Made by a program: the position numbers and the translations under genes | Shown here: piece after piece, positions 43,934-53,104 of the stretch | Position numbering within the stretch: position 1 is the stretch's first letter | How the letters are laid out: each line of letters starts with the position of its first letter | From: a bacterium | GTDB taxonomy: Bacteria; Pseudomonadota; Alphaproteobacteria; Caulobacterales; Caulobacteraceae | NCBI GenBank assembly: GCA_030824495.1 | Contig: JAVBXP010000029.1 | Location: forward strand, 62,001-126,000 | Reading direction: 5' to 3' | DNA length: 64,000 nt | The notes under the pieces: generated by a model | What the model was told of the DNA's origin: nothing | Database searches by the model: none | The model's input: the letters and a program-made list of their open reading frames with translations, nothing else

Positions 43934-45721
43934 TCACTCGTCGTCTTCGTCTTCGTCGGGCGCGTCGGTCATCGGCGACGCCTCGGGTTGGGGTAGATTG
44001 CGCACGCTGATGATCTCGGCGCCAGGGAACGCGGCCATCACCGACAGCACAAAAGGATCGACCTCGATCTCGGCGCGGACCTCGCGCTCTTCGCGCTTCT
44101 GGCGCTCCCAGGCGCTCTCGGCCCCGCCGCCGCCCTGAGCCGCGACCAGCCAGGGCTGGCCGGTCCACTCCTTGAGCCTCGCCACCAGGCGCTGGGCCAG
44201 GTTGTTCGGCGCGCCGGGCGCGGGTTCATATTCCAGCACGCCCGGACGGAAGCTGATCGGGCGCACATAGCGCTCGACGTCCAGCCGCAGCGCGATCTCG
44301 CGCTTCTTGTCCATCAGGGCGATAACGTCGGCGAAGGACTTCAGCACCGGGGCCGCGTCGCTGACCGCCGGCTGCGGCATTGCCCGCGCCTGGGCTGTCA
44401 CCCCGCCGCCGCCCATCGAGGCCGAGACCCCGCCGCCGCCACCGCCCGAAGGCGGGCCGCCGGTCAGGGGCTCGCCCGACTGCAGGCGTCGCAGCGCCTC
44501 CTCCGGGCCAGGCAGGTCGGCGGCGTAGGCCAGGCGGATCAGCGCCATGTCGCAGGCGGCCGCGGCGTCAGGCGCGCGGCGAACCTCCTCATGGGCCTTC
44601 AGCAGCATCTGCCAGATCCGCGACAGATTGCCGGCCGAGACCGCCGCTCCCACCGCGGCCAGGCGCGCGGCCTGTTCCTTGGGCAGGGTCAGGGCCTGCG
44701 GGCCGATGGCCTTGGCGACCGAGGCCCCATGGGTGTGGTCCAGCAGGTCGAGCATGACCTGACCCGGCTCGGCTCCGAAATTGTACAGCGTGCGGAAGGT
44801 GGCGATCGCCGGACCGCCCTCCCCGCGCATGACCTGCTCGAACAGGCTGATGGTCTGCGCCCGGTCGGCCAAGCCCAGCATGTCGCGGATCGAGCCGGCG
44901 GTGACCATCTGGCCGGCCTCGGCCTGCACGATCGCCTGGTCCAGCATCGACTGGGCGTCGCGAACCGAGCCTTCGGCGGCGCGGGCTATCAGCAGCATGC
45001 CCTCGTCCTCGACCTGCGCGCCTTCCTTGCCGGCGATCATCTCCAGGTTCTTGACGATCACGTCCGGCTCGACCCGGCGCAGGTCGAAGCGCTGGCAGCG
45101 CGACAGGATCGTCACCGGGACCTTGCGGATCTCGGTGGTGGCGAAGATGAACTTGGCGTGGGGCGGCGGCTCTTCGAGGGTCTTCAGGAGCGCGTTGAAC
45201 GCCCCTGTCGACAGCATGTGCACCTCGTCGATGATGTAGACCTTGTAGCGCGCCTCGACCGGCGCATAGCGCACCCCGTCGAGCAGTTCGCGCATATCGG
45301 CCACGCCGGTCCGGCTCGCGGCGTCGAGCTCCAGCACGTCCATATGCCGGCCCTCGATGATCGAGCGGCAATGACGGCCTTCCTCGTTCAGGTCGAGGGT
45401 CGGCGCGTGAATCGAATCGGTTTCGTAGTTAAGCGCCCGGGCCAGCAGGCGCGCGGTGGTGGTCTTGCCGACCCCCCGCACCCCGGTGAGCATGAAGGCG
45501 TGGGCGATCCGGCCGCTGGCGAAGGCGTTGCGCAGCGTGCGCACCATCGCCTCCTGGCCAAACAGGTCGTCGAACGTCCGCGGGCGATATTTCCGCGCGA
45601 TGACGGTGTAGGCGGCTGATTGCTCGGCGGGCGCTGCGGTAGGCGCAGCTACGGGCGCCCCGAACATGTCGCTCGTATTGGGATCGCGCTCGAGGGTCTC
45701 GGGTTCTTCTTCGTCAGCCAT
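43934..45721 (-). CDS. dnaX: DNA polymerase III subunit gamma/tau
   Basis: A 595-residue clamp-loader ATPase. Walker A is GVRGVGKTT (residues 80-88), Walker B VYIIDEVHML, sensor 1 FIFATTEIRKVP and an SRC arginine-finger region ILSRCQRFDLRR. The four-cysteine zinc module of E. coli DnaX is largely gone: the stretch at residues 98-120 keeps only Cys118. A Pro/Gly/Ala-rich linker near residue 430 joins the C-terminal tau-type part. It follows the SRP RNA gene and precedes ybaB. Confidence 0.95.
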   Translation of the reverse strand: MADEEEPETLERDPNTSDMFGAPVAAPTAAPAEQSAAYTVIARKYRPRTFDDLFGQEAMVRTLRNAFASGRIAHAFMLTGVRGVGKTTTARLLARALNYETDSIHAPTLDLNEEGRHCRSIIEGRHMDVLELDAASRTGVADMRELLDGVRYAPVEARYKVYIIDEVHMLSTGAFNALLKTLEEPPPHAKFIFATTEIRKVPVTILSRCQRFDLRRVEPDVIVKNLEMIAGKEGAQVEDEGMLLIARAAEGSVRDAQSMLDQAIVQAEAGQMVTAGSIRDMLGLADRAQTISLFEQVMRGEGGPAIATFRTLYNFGAEPGQVMLDLLDHTHGASVAKAIGPQALTLPKEQAARLAAVGAAVSAGNLSRIWQMLLKAHEEVRRAPDAAAACDMALIRLAYAADLPGPEEALRRLQSGEPLTGGPPSGGGGGGVSASMGGGGVTAQARAMPQPAVSDAAPVLKSFADVIALMDKKREIALRLDVERYVRPISFRPGVLEYEPAPGAPNNLAQRLVARLKEWTGQPWLVAAQGGGGAESAWERQKREEREVRAEIEVDPFVLSVMAAFPGAEIISVRNLPQPEASPMTDAPDEDEDDE

Positions 45722-45761
45722 TGGCGCCCGAGGATTGAGGCTGGAACCCTAGGGGGTTCTG

Positions 45762-45862
45762 GGTGGAGACCAGGCAACGACCCGGAGCGAAACTCGTTGC
45801 GGCTGCTTCCTTCCGGACCTGACCGAGTTGGCGAGGCGTCCGCCCATCGCCCGATCTCCGCC
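45762..45862 (-). ncRNA. ffs: Signal recognition particle RNA (4.5S, small type)
   Basis: On the minus strand the conserved apical loop GGTCAGGTCCGGAAGGAAGC is present, the SRP54/Ffh binding domain. The ends pair as GGCGGAGA with TCTCCACC, giving about 101 nt. It sits just upstream of dnaX on the same strand. Exact ends are estimated from the closing stem. Confidence 0.93.
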
Positions 45863-45920
45863 CCCTATATCGCGGCCTTGAGGCTCGCGCGCAAGCGGCA
45901 GCAGAGCTACAACTCCGCAC

Positions 45921-46850
45921 ATGCCTCTTTCCGCCTTCCAGAACACCTTCGCCGGCAACCCCTTGAACCGCGCCAGCGAAAGGCGCGGCGACGCCTCCTG
46001 GCTCGCCGAAAAGCTTGCTGCGCCTGATTCGCTGGCCGTCGCCGTGTGGAACGGCAAGCCATTCGTCGAGACCAACAAGGATGGCGGGGTGCAGATCGCC
46101 TACCTGCCGTCCCGGATGGCCGACGAACTGGCCGGCGGCCCCGAACGGCTGCTGTTCCTGGGCCTGTGGCAAGAAACCGCGGTCTTCGCCGTCGATCTGG
46201 AGGGCGGGGTCGATCCAGCCGACGGGCCGCTGGCCGGCCTCGGGCGATTCGAGGATCTGCGCGCCATGGCCCTGCGCCTGCCGGCCACCGACGCGGCGAT
46301 CATGGCGACGTCGAAGCAGATGTTCGAATGGCGCCGCCGCCACCGCCACTGCTCGTCCTGCGGCGAACAGACCGACGTCATCGACGGCGGCTGGAAGCGG
46401 TCCTGCCCATCCTGCAAGGCCGAGCATTTCCCCCGCACCGATCCGGTGGTGATCATGCTGGCGGTGCACGAGGATCGCTGCATGCTCGGCCGCCAGGAAA
46501 TCTGGCCGCCCGGCATGTTCTCGGCCCTGGCCGGTTTCCTGGAGCCCGGTGAAACCATCGAAGAGGCCTGCGCCCGCGAACTCGAGGAAGAGGCCGGGCT
46601 GAAGACGCTCTCGGTCGTCTACCACTCGACCCAGCCCTGGCCCTATCCATCATCCCTGATGATCGGCCTGATCGCCCAGGTGGCCAGCGACGAGGCCACG
46701 CCGGATCAGACCGAACTGTCGGAAGTCCGCTGGTTCACCAAGCCGGAGGCGCGCGACCTGCTGGCCGGCAAGGTCGAAGGAACCTTCGCCCCCGGCGCCA
46801 TGGCCATCGCCCACCAGCTCCTGAAAGCCTGGGCGGAAAGCGAAGACTAG
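45921..46850 (+). CDS. nudC: NADH pyrophosphatase NudC
   Basis: A 309-residue NudC. It has the zinc finger pairs CSSCGEQ and CPSCKAEHFPRTDP, the Nudix box GFLEPGETIEEACARELEEE (with AG following), and the NudC-specific STQPWPYPSSLM motif. The enzyme cleaves NAD(H) and removes NAD caps from RNA. It is divergent from the SRP RNA gene and ends against a cluster of three repeats. Confidence 0.95.
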   Translation: MPLSAFQNTFAGNPLNRASERRGDASWLAEKLAAPDSLAVAVWNGKPFVETNKDGGVQIAYLPSRMADELAGGPERLLFLGLWQETAVFAVDLEGGVDPADGPLAGLGRFEDLRAMALRLPATDAAIMATSKQMFEWRRRHRHCSSCGEQTDVIDGGWKRSCPSCKAEHFPRTDPVVIMLAVHEDRCMLGRQEIWPPGMFSALAGFLEPGETIEEACARELEEEAGLKTLSVVYHSTQPWPYPSSLMIGLIAQVASDEATPDQTELSEVRWFTKPEARDLLAGKVEGTFAPGAMAIAHQLLKAWAESED

Positions 46851-46859
46851 ACCTCAAGA

Positions 46860-46960
46860 TCCTCCCCCGCTGGGGGAGGTGGCGCGCGCAGCGCGGCGGA
46901 GGGGGCATACGGCAGGAGTTGTAGTCCCCTCAGTCAGCCATGCGGCTGACAACTCCCCCC
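46860..46960. repeat. REP-like repeat, third type
   Basis: CCTCCCCCGC-TGGGGGAGG forms a tight hairpin at its left end, and the unit closes with GTCAGCC-ATGC-GGCTGAC followed by AACTCCCCC. It follows nudC directly and heads a run of three different repeat elements. Confidence 0.65.
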
Positions 46961-46965
46961 TCCAA

Positions 46966-47056
46966 GCTCGTCATCCCCGGGGCCTTGACCCGGGGATCCA
47001 TAAACACAGACGGCGGAGTCTATGGATGGCCGGCACAAGAGGCCGGCCATGACGAA
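46966..47056. repeat. REP-like two-hairpin repeat, copy 2 (reverse orientation)
   Basis: ATCCCCGGG...CCCGGGGAT and TGGCCGGC...GCCGGCCA hairpins bounded by CGTCAT and ATGACG match the element at 8333-8443 on the other strand, including GGCGGAGTCTATGGATGGCC. It is about 20 bp shorter in the middle than the first copy. Confidence 0.8.
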
Positions 47057-47080
47057 CGGGTGGGAAAACAGCACCGACCA

Positions 47081-47204
47081 TCCCTCTCCCTCGGGAGAGG
47101 TTAGGTGAGGGGGCCGCGCAGCGGCGCTCTAGTGACGATCAATCAGTGCATGGGTGAGGTCCAAAGGCGCCTCACCCGGCCTCTCCCCGGCGGGGAGAGG
47201 AGAA
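47081..47204. repeat. REP-like repeat, CCCTCTCCC family copy 2
   Basis: It starts CCCTCTCCCTCGGGAGAGG, continues GGTGAGGGGG and GCGCAGCGGCGCTC, and ends CTCACCCGGCCTCTCCCC and GGGGAGAGGAGAA. It matches the copy at 23371-23485 at both ends; the middle differs. Confidence 0.75.
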
Positions 47205-47209
47205 GTGCT

Positions 47210-47518
47210 TCAAACCACCTTCAGCACGACCTCGGAATCATCCCCGCGGCGCGTGCGGCGTTCCAGCCTGGCTTGGCCGATCGCATTGGACAGCCGCTCG
47301 GCGAACGCTCGAACCTCGGGGTTCTGCGCGCCTGTCACGGTGATCATGTAAGGCGGCGATAGCTCGCTCATGGTCCCGAACACCATCGAATCGACGAACG
47401 ATTCGATGCTGGAGCCGTGACCTGGCAGGGCCTGGATCGCCTCCTGCAGCACCCGGCCGAATTCCTTGGGATTGCGGCAGGCCGCGACGTCGATCTCGAT
47501 CGTTTTCATATCAGCCAC
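47210..47518 (-). CDS. Small protein, possibly barstar-like
   Basis: A 102-residue protein with MKTIEIDVAACRNPKEFGRV and a following SSIESFVDSMVFG segment. The order of a short first strand, a helix and a helix before a last strand recalls the barstar (ribonuclease inhibitor) family, but the match is weak. No barnase-like partner is nearby. The start is GTG 47518, overlapping the pheA stop, or ATG 47509. It is the last gene of kdsB-pheA. Confidence 0.55.
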   Translation of the reverse strand: MADMKTIEIDVAACRNPKEFGRVLQEAIQALPGHGSSIESFVDSMVFGTMSELSPPYMITVTGAQNPEVRAFAERLSNAIGQARLERRTRRGDDSEVVLKVV

Positions 47519-48356
47519 GCGACCTGAAGGGATCGGCCGGATAGACGCCGAGAATCTCGAACCGTTCGGAGAAGAACCGCAGCTCCTCCAGCGCCAGCGC
47601 CAAGTCCCTGTCTTCGGGGCGGCCGTCGACCTCGGCGTAGAAGAAGGTCGCCGTGAAGGCGCCGTTCTCCATGTAGCTTTCCAGCTTGGTCATGTTCACG
47701 CCGTTGGTCGCAAAGCCGCCAAGCGCCTTATAGAGCGCGGCCGGCAGGTTGCGGACCCGGAAGATGAAGCTGGTCACGCACGGGCTGGTGAACGGCGGCG
47801 GCGGCGGCTCCTTGTCGGCCGTCATCACCAGGAAGCGCGTGGTGTTGTTGTGCTCGTCCTCGATATCGCGCGCGACGATCTCCAGGCCATACAGCTCCGC
47901 GGCCAGGGCCGGCGAAATCGCACCGCGGGTCGGATCTGGATTTTCCGACAGCAGCTTGGCCGCCAGGGCGGTGTCGCCCACCGGCTCGGTCTTCAGCCCC
48001 ATGCGGCGCACCGACTTGCGGCACTGACCCAGCGCGATCGGCATGGAGGCGACGGTTTTCACGTCCTCCAGCTTCACGCCCGGATTGACCATCAACTGGA
48101 AGTGAATCGGCTTGAATCGCTCGCCGATGATCTTCAGCCCCGACGACGGCAGCAGGTGGTGAACGTCCGCGACCCGGCCGGCGATCGAGTTTTCAACAGG
48201 AATCATGCCGAGCTGGCAGTCGCCCGCCTTCACCGCGTCGAACGCCTCCTCGAAAGCCGCGTGCGGCACCGGCTCCATGTCTGGAAAGGCCGCGACGCAA
48301 GCCTCATGGCTATTGGCGCCGAGCTCGCCCTGAAAGGCGATCCGTCCCTTGGTCAT
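47511..48356 (-). CDS. pheA: Prephenate dehydratase
   Basis: A 281-residue monofunctional enzyme. The catalytic domain shows RIAFQGELGANSHEA and IPVENSIAGRVADVHHLL, and TRFLVM, the TRF element needed for catalysis. The C-terminal ACT domain includes LPAALYKALGGFATNGVNMT and LESYMEN, the phenylalanine feedback site. It converts prephenate to phenylpyruvate. No chorismate mutase domain is attached. The start overlaps the kdsB stop by 4 nt (ATGA). Confidence 0.94.
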   Translation of the reverse strand: MTKGRIAFQGELGANSHEACVAAFPDMEPVPHAAFEEAFDAVKAGDCQLGMIPVENSIAGRVADVHHLLPSSGLKIIGERFKPIHFQLMVNPGVKLEDVKTVASMPIALGQCRKSVRRMGLKTEPVGDTALAAKLLSENPDPTRGAISPALAAELYGLEIVARDIEDEHNNTTRFLVMTADKEPPPPPFTSPCVTSFIFRVRNLPAALYKALGGFATNGVNMTKLESYMENGAFTATFFYAEVDGRPEDRDLALALEELRFFSERFEILGVYPADPFRSRG

Positions 48357-49090
48357 GAAGTCTTCCTTGCGTGGGCGCGGGCCCGTTCGAGATCGGCAGG
48401 GTTATCGACCGAGATCGGCGCTTCGTCGATGACCGCCGCCCAGATGGACATGCCAAGTTCCAGCGCCCGGAGCTGCTCCAGCCGCTCGCGCAGTTCGAGC
48501 GGCGAAGGCTCGGCGGCGGTGAAACGCAGCAGCGCCTCGCGGCGATAGCCATAGACGCCGTGATGCAGCCAGACCGGCGCATCTCCATAGAGCACCGAGC
48601 GGGTGAAATAGAGCGCCCGGGCGCTGCGCCCGTCGGGCGCCATGGAGGCGACAACCTTTGGAATATCTGGGTTGGTGCGCTCACTCAGGTCCGCCTCGGC
48701 GACCATCACCGTGGAGATGTCGCAGGACGGCTGGTCGGCCAGCAGCCGGGCCGTCGCCTCGACGACGCTCGGCGCCATGAAGGGAATATCGCCCTGCAAA
48801 TTGATGACGACGTCGTGCTCGCCGGCCGGATCGATCTCGTTCAGGGCCGCGACGATTCGGTCCGAACCCGAGGGCAGGTCCGGATCGGTCAGCACCGCCA
48901 GCCCCCCGGCGGCGCGAACGGCCTCGACAATCTCGATATCGCCGGCCGCTACGGCTACGGGGCCGATGTCGGCCGCCTGCGCCTGGCGCAGCACACGGAC
49001 GATCATTGGTATGCCATTGATATCGGCCAGGGGCTTACCGGGCAGCCTGGTCGCCGCCATTCGGGCTGGGATGAGGATGATCGGTTTCAT
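48353..49090 (-). CDS. kdsB: 3-deoxy-manno-octulosonate cytidylyltransferase
   Basis: A 245-residue enzyme beginning MKPIILIPARMAATRLPGKP, the KdsB nucleotide-binding start, with INLQGDIPFM and HHGVYGYRREALLRF. It activates Kdo with CTP for lipopolysaccharide. The start is 49090, preceded by AGGAC; the open frame to 49192 adds a low-quality N-terminus. It is divergent from the cytochrome c gene across about 135 bp. Confidence 0.94.
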   Translation of the reverse strand: MKPIILIPARMAATRLPGKPLADINGIPMIVRVLRQAQAADIGPVAVAAGDIEIVEAVRAAGGLAVLTDPDLPSGSDRIVAALNEIDPAGEHDVVINLQGDIPFMAPSVVEATARLLADQPSCDISTVMVAEADLSERTNPDIPKVVASMAPDGRSARALYFTRSVLYGDAPVWLHHGVYGYRREALLRFTAAEPSPLELRERLEQLRALELGMSIWAAVIDEAPISVDNPADLERARAHARKTS

Positions 49091-49225
49091 GAGGTCCTGA
49101 AGCGACCAACTGGCTGGTTGCGCGGGCGGCGGTAGCGTGTAAGAGAGCCGGGCGCAATAAGGGGCGGGGTTACCCGCGCTTCCGCCAGCCATTGGCTGGC
49201 CGTTGAGAGGGCCGATTTAAGGACT

Positions 49226-49948
49226 ATGAGCGACCTTACGTTCAACAAAGTCGTTGGCGCGGTGCTGGCGACCGGTCTGGCCATCGTCGGCCTTCGTGAA
49301 ATTTCCTCGGGCATTTTCGCGCCGCATCCGGTCGAGAAGCCTGGCTACGCCATCACAGTCGCCGAAGACACCGGCGGCGGCGGTGCAGTCGCCGAAGCTC
49401 CGATCGATTGGGGCACGGTTCTGCCAGTGGCCGACATCAAGGCCGGCGAAGCCGTCTTCGCCAAGTGCAAATCCTGCCACACGATCGACGCGGGCGGCGC
49501 CAATGGCACCGGCCCGAACCTGCATGGCACCCTGGGCAAGAAGCCCGGCACCCATCCGGGCTTCGCCTATTCGTCGGGCATGATCGAAGAAGGCAACCGC
49601 GCCAAGATCTGGACCTACGAGGAAATCTCGGAGTTCCTGAAGGCGCCGCAAAAGCACGTGCCGGGCACCAAGATGACCTTCGTCGGCTTGAAGAAGCCGG
49701 AAGATCGCATCGCGGTGATCGCCTATCTGCATAGCCAAGGCTCCACCCTGCCGTTCCCGGCGCCGAACCCGGCCGCGGCTGCTGCTCCGGCGGCTCCCGC
49801 TGACGGCGCGGCGGCTCCGGCCTCTGAGGCAGGCGCTCCGACCGCTACCGGTTCGACCGCCGCTCCGGCGCCGGTTTCCGGTGGTCCGGCCGGCCAAGGT
49901 CCGGCCGCTGGCGCAGCCCCGGCGGCTCCGGCCGCCAAGGCTCACTAA
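49226..49948 (+). CDS. Membrane-anchored cytochrome c (CycM-like)
   Basis: A 240-residue protein with an N-terminal membrane anchor (VVGAVLATGLAIVGL) rather than a cleaved signal. The heme site is CKSCH at residues 81-85, and GTKMTFVG supplies the methionine ligand. The fold matches class I cytochrome c of the c552/CycM type, which carries electrons between the bc1 complex and terminal oxidases. After about residue 172 there is a 70-residue Ala/Pro/Gly-rich tail of unknown use. Confidence 0.88.
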   Translation: MSDLTFNKVVGAVLATGLAIVGLREISSGIFAPHPVEKPGYAITVAEDTGGGGAVAEAPIDWGTVLPVADIKAGEAVFAKCKSCHTIDAGGANGTGPNLHGTLGKKPGTHPGFAYSSGMIEEGNRAKIWTYEEISEFLKAPQKHVPGTKMTFVGLKKPEDRIAVIAYLHSQGSTLPFPAPNPAAAAAPAAPADGAAAPASEAGAPTATGSTAAPAPVSGGPAGQGPAAGAAPAAPAAKAH

Positions 49949-49952
49949 TCAT

Positions 49953-50782
49953 CTAAGGACGGCGATAGGCGGTGGGTTCGCCCACCCCGGCCGCGACGTA
50001 ACGAGCCCTTGTCTGCGACAAGGGCTCGATTGCTGTGGCCATATGATGCGCGTTGGCGTGGATGATGCGCTCAGCGTCCAGTATCATCGCCACATGCCCC
50101 TTCCAGAACACCAGGTCCCCACGCCGCAACTGATCTGCGGTCAGCGGCTCGCCGACCTGCTGCTGCTGATCGGTGTCGCGCGGATAGGCGATCCCGCAGG
50201 CCGCGAGCGCCTGCTGCGTCAGGCCTGAACAGTCCAGGCCCAAGCTCTCGCGCCCGCCCCACAGATAGGGCGCGCCGAGGAACCGCTCGGCCACCGCCGC
50301 GGCGTCGTTCTCGAACGACCCTATCGGCGCAAGGTGATCCTCGATGAACCAGCCGGCGCCGGCCGCCTTGGCGAAGCGGCCCTCCCGCGCCTCGATGCGA
50401 ACCAGAGCGTTGATCGAATAGGGACCGAAGGCCCTGGTCTTAATGCTGGGCTCGGCGAAGGCGTAGGTGCGAATCGCCGAGATCCGATGGGTGGGCGGGC
50501 CGCCCGCCGCCCCCAGAGCCGCGCTCTCGACAAACCCGACATAGCCGTCCCGGCGCGACTGGCCCCAGGCAAAGCCGTCCTGTTCGTCCAGCACGTCGAA
50601 AATCTCGCCGAACAGCACCTGATCCAATTGCTCGGCGCCCAGGTCCGGAGAGCGGCGCAGGGCCGCCGCAGACGCCATGACGCTTCGCGGCGCGGGATCG
50701 GCGTAGGCGGCGGCGGCGATCAGTCCCTGCAGCGCGCGAGCGGCCAGATCGCTCCGCGCCAGCGTCACGCGTGCGTCGCGGC

Positions 50783-50786
<4 letters not shown>
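49953..50786 (-). CDS. NlpC/P60 family cell-wall peptidase
   Basis: A 277-residue C40 peptidase. The catalytic Cys is in LDCSGLTQQAL, the His in GHVAMIL, with HANAHHM following. The first half holds SH3-like segments (GEIFDVLDEQDGFAWGQ and GYVGFVESAAL). The layout resembles dipeptidyl-peptidase VI/YkfC, which cuts murein peptides. The GTG start at 50786 overlaps the stop of the M17 aminopeptidase gene by 4 nt. No signal peptide is seen, so it may be cytoplasmic and act in peptide recycling. Confidence 0.85.
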
Positions 50787-52162
<1,376 letters not shown>

Positions 52163-52320
52163 GGCGCTCTCCATGTCGGCGCAAGCCAAGCCTGGCCGAC
52201 GAACTGATTGATAGGTCAGCGGCAGTGTATTCGGCCAACCTCTATTTCCAAGCCAGGGTCGGGCTTGAACCTCGATATAGCTTCGCCGCCACGCTCCCGC
52301 CACCTAGCCCCAACGTGCGA

Positions 52321-52370
52321 GACTGCTCACTGTGGCCCCCCAGCGTGATGGGCCGGGCGAGCAATCAGTC
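52321..52370 (-). terminator. Possible terminator hairpin after the LytTR gene
   Basis: GACT-GCTC (52321-52328) can pair with GAGC and AGTC (52359-52370), with an inner GGCCC/GGGCC stem (52334-52338, 52350-52354). It overlaps the last bases of the regulator gene. No T-run follows, so termination is doubtful. Confidence 0.3.
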
Positions 52371-53102
52371 CGCGTCGCTAAAGCCGAGACGTTCCATCAC
52401 AGCGGTGTGGTAGGTCGGGCCAACCTGGACGACGACACCGTCGATGAGCACGAGGGAGGCTAGGCCCCGGCCCGTGCGCCGGACCTCGCGCACGCGGTCG
52501 GGCGCGACGAAGGTGGAACGGTGAACCCGCATCAGCCGGCTGTCATCCAGTGTGCGCTCAAGCGCCGACATTGTGGTGCGGTGCATGTGGCTGCGGGTGG
52601 CGGTGTGCAGCATCACATAGTCACCGGCAGCTTCGATCCAGTCGATCTCCAGCAGCAGCACGCGGACGTGTCCATGACGGGTCTGCACCCATATGCCGTC
52701 GCCATGCGCTTCGGCCGGGGTGATCAGGGTGAGCTGGCTGCGCAGCATCTGGCGCAGGCGGGCCCGCTCGATCGCCTGGCGAAGGCGATCAAAGCGGACG
52801 GGTTTCAGCAGATAGTCCGCGGCCTCCACCTCGAAAGCGTCCGGAGCGTACATTTCGAAGGCCGTGACGAAGACGATCTCGGGCCGGTGCGCAACGGGGA
52901 TCGTGGCCGCGACGGTGAGACCGTTCAACTCGGGCATCTGGATGTCGAGGAGGACGAGGTCAGGCTTGTCGGCCTCGATCGCCTTCAAGGCGGAAGAGCC
53001 GTCGGGCGCGCTGCCGATGACAGTCACATCGGCGAGCTGAGCGAGAAGGGCCTGGAGCCGCTCCAATGCCGCCGGTTCGTCGTCGACCAGTAGAACGCGC
53101 AT
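52365..53102 (-). CDS. LytTR family response regulator
   Basis: A 245-residue regulator. The receiver domain has LLVDDEPAAL, the phospho-Asp in LVLLDIQMPELNGL and Lys in YLLKPVRFDRL. The C-terminal LytTR DNA-binding domain shows IDWIEAAGDYVMLHTATRSH and FVAPDRVREVRR. It follows its kinase gene with a 2-bp gap. Targets are unknown; the nearest gene on the other strand is the PEPxxWA-CTERM protein. Confidence 0.93.
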   Translation of the reverse strand: MRVLLVDDEPAALERLQALLAQLADVTVIGSAPDGSSALKAIEADKPDLVLLDIQMPELNGLTVAATIPVAHRPEIVFVTAFEMYAPDAFEVEAADYLLKPVRFDRLRQAIERARLRQMLRSQLTLITPAEAHGDGIWVQTRHGHVRVLLLEIDWIEAAGDYVMLHTATRSHMHRTTMSALERTLDDSRLMRVHRSTFVAPDRVREVRRTGRGLASLVLIDGVVVQVGPTYHTAVMERLGFSDAD

Positions 53103-53104
53103 GC

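Noticed and set aside
46860..47204. CRISPR-like array
   Set aside because: The repeats are three different palindromic types of about 100 bp, not short identical repeats with spacers; no cas genes are present.
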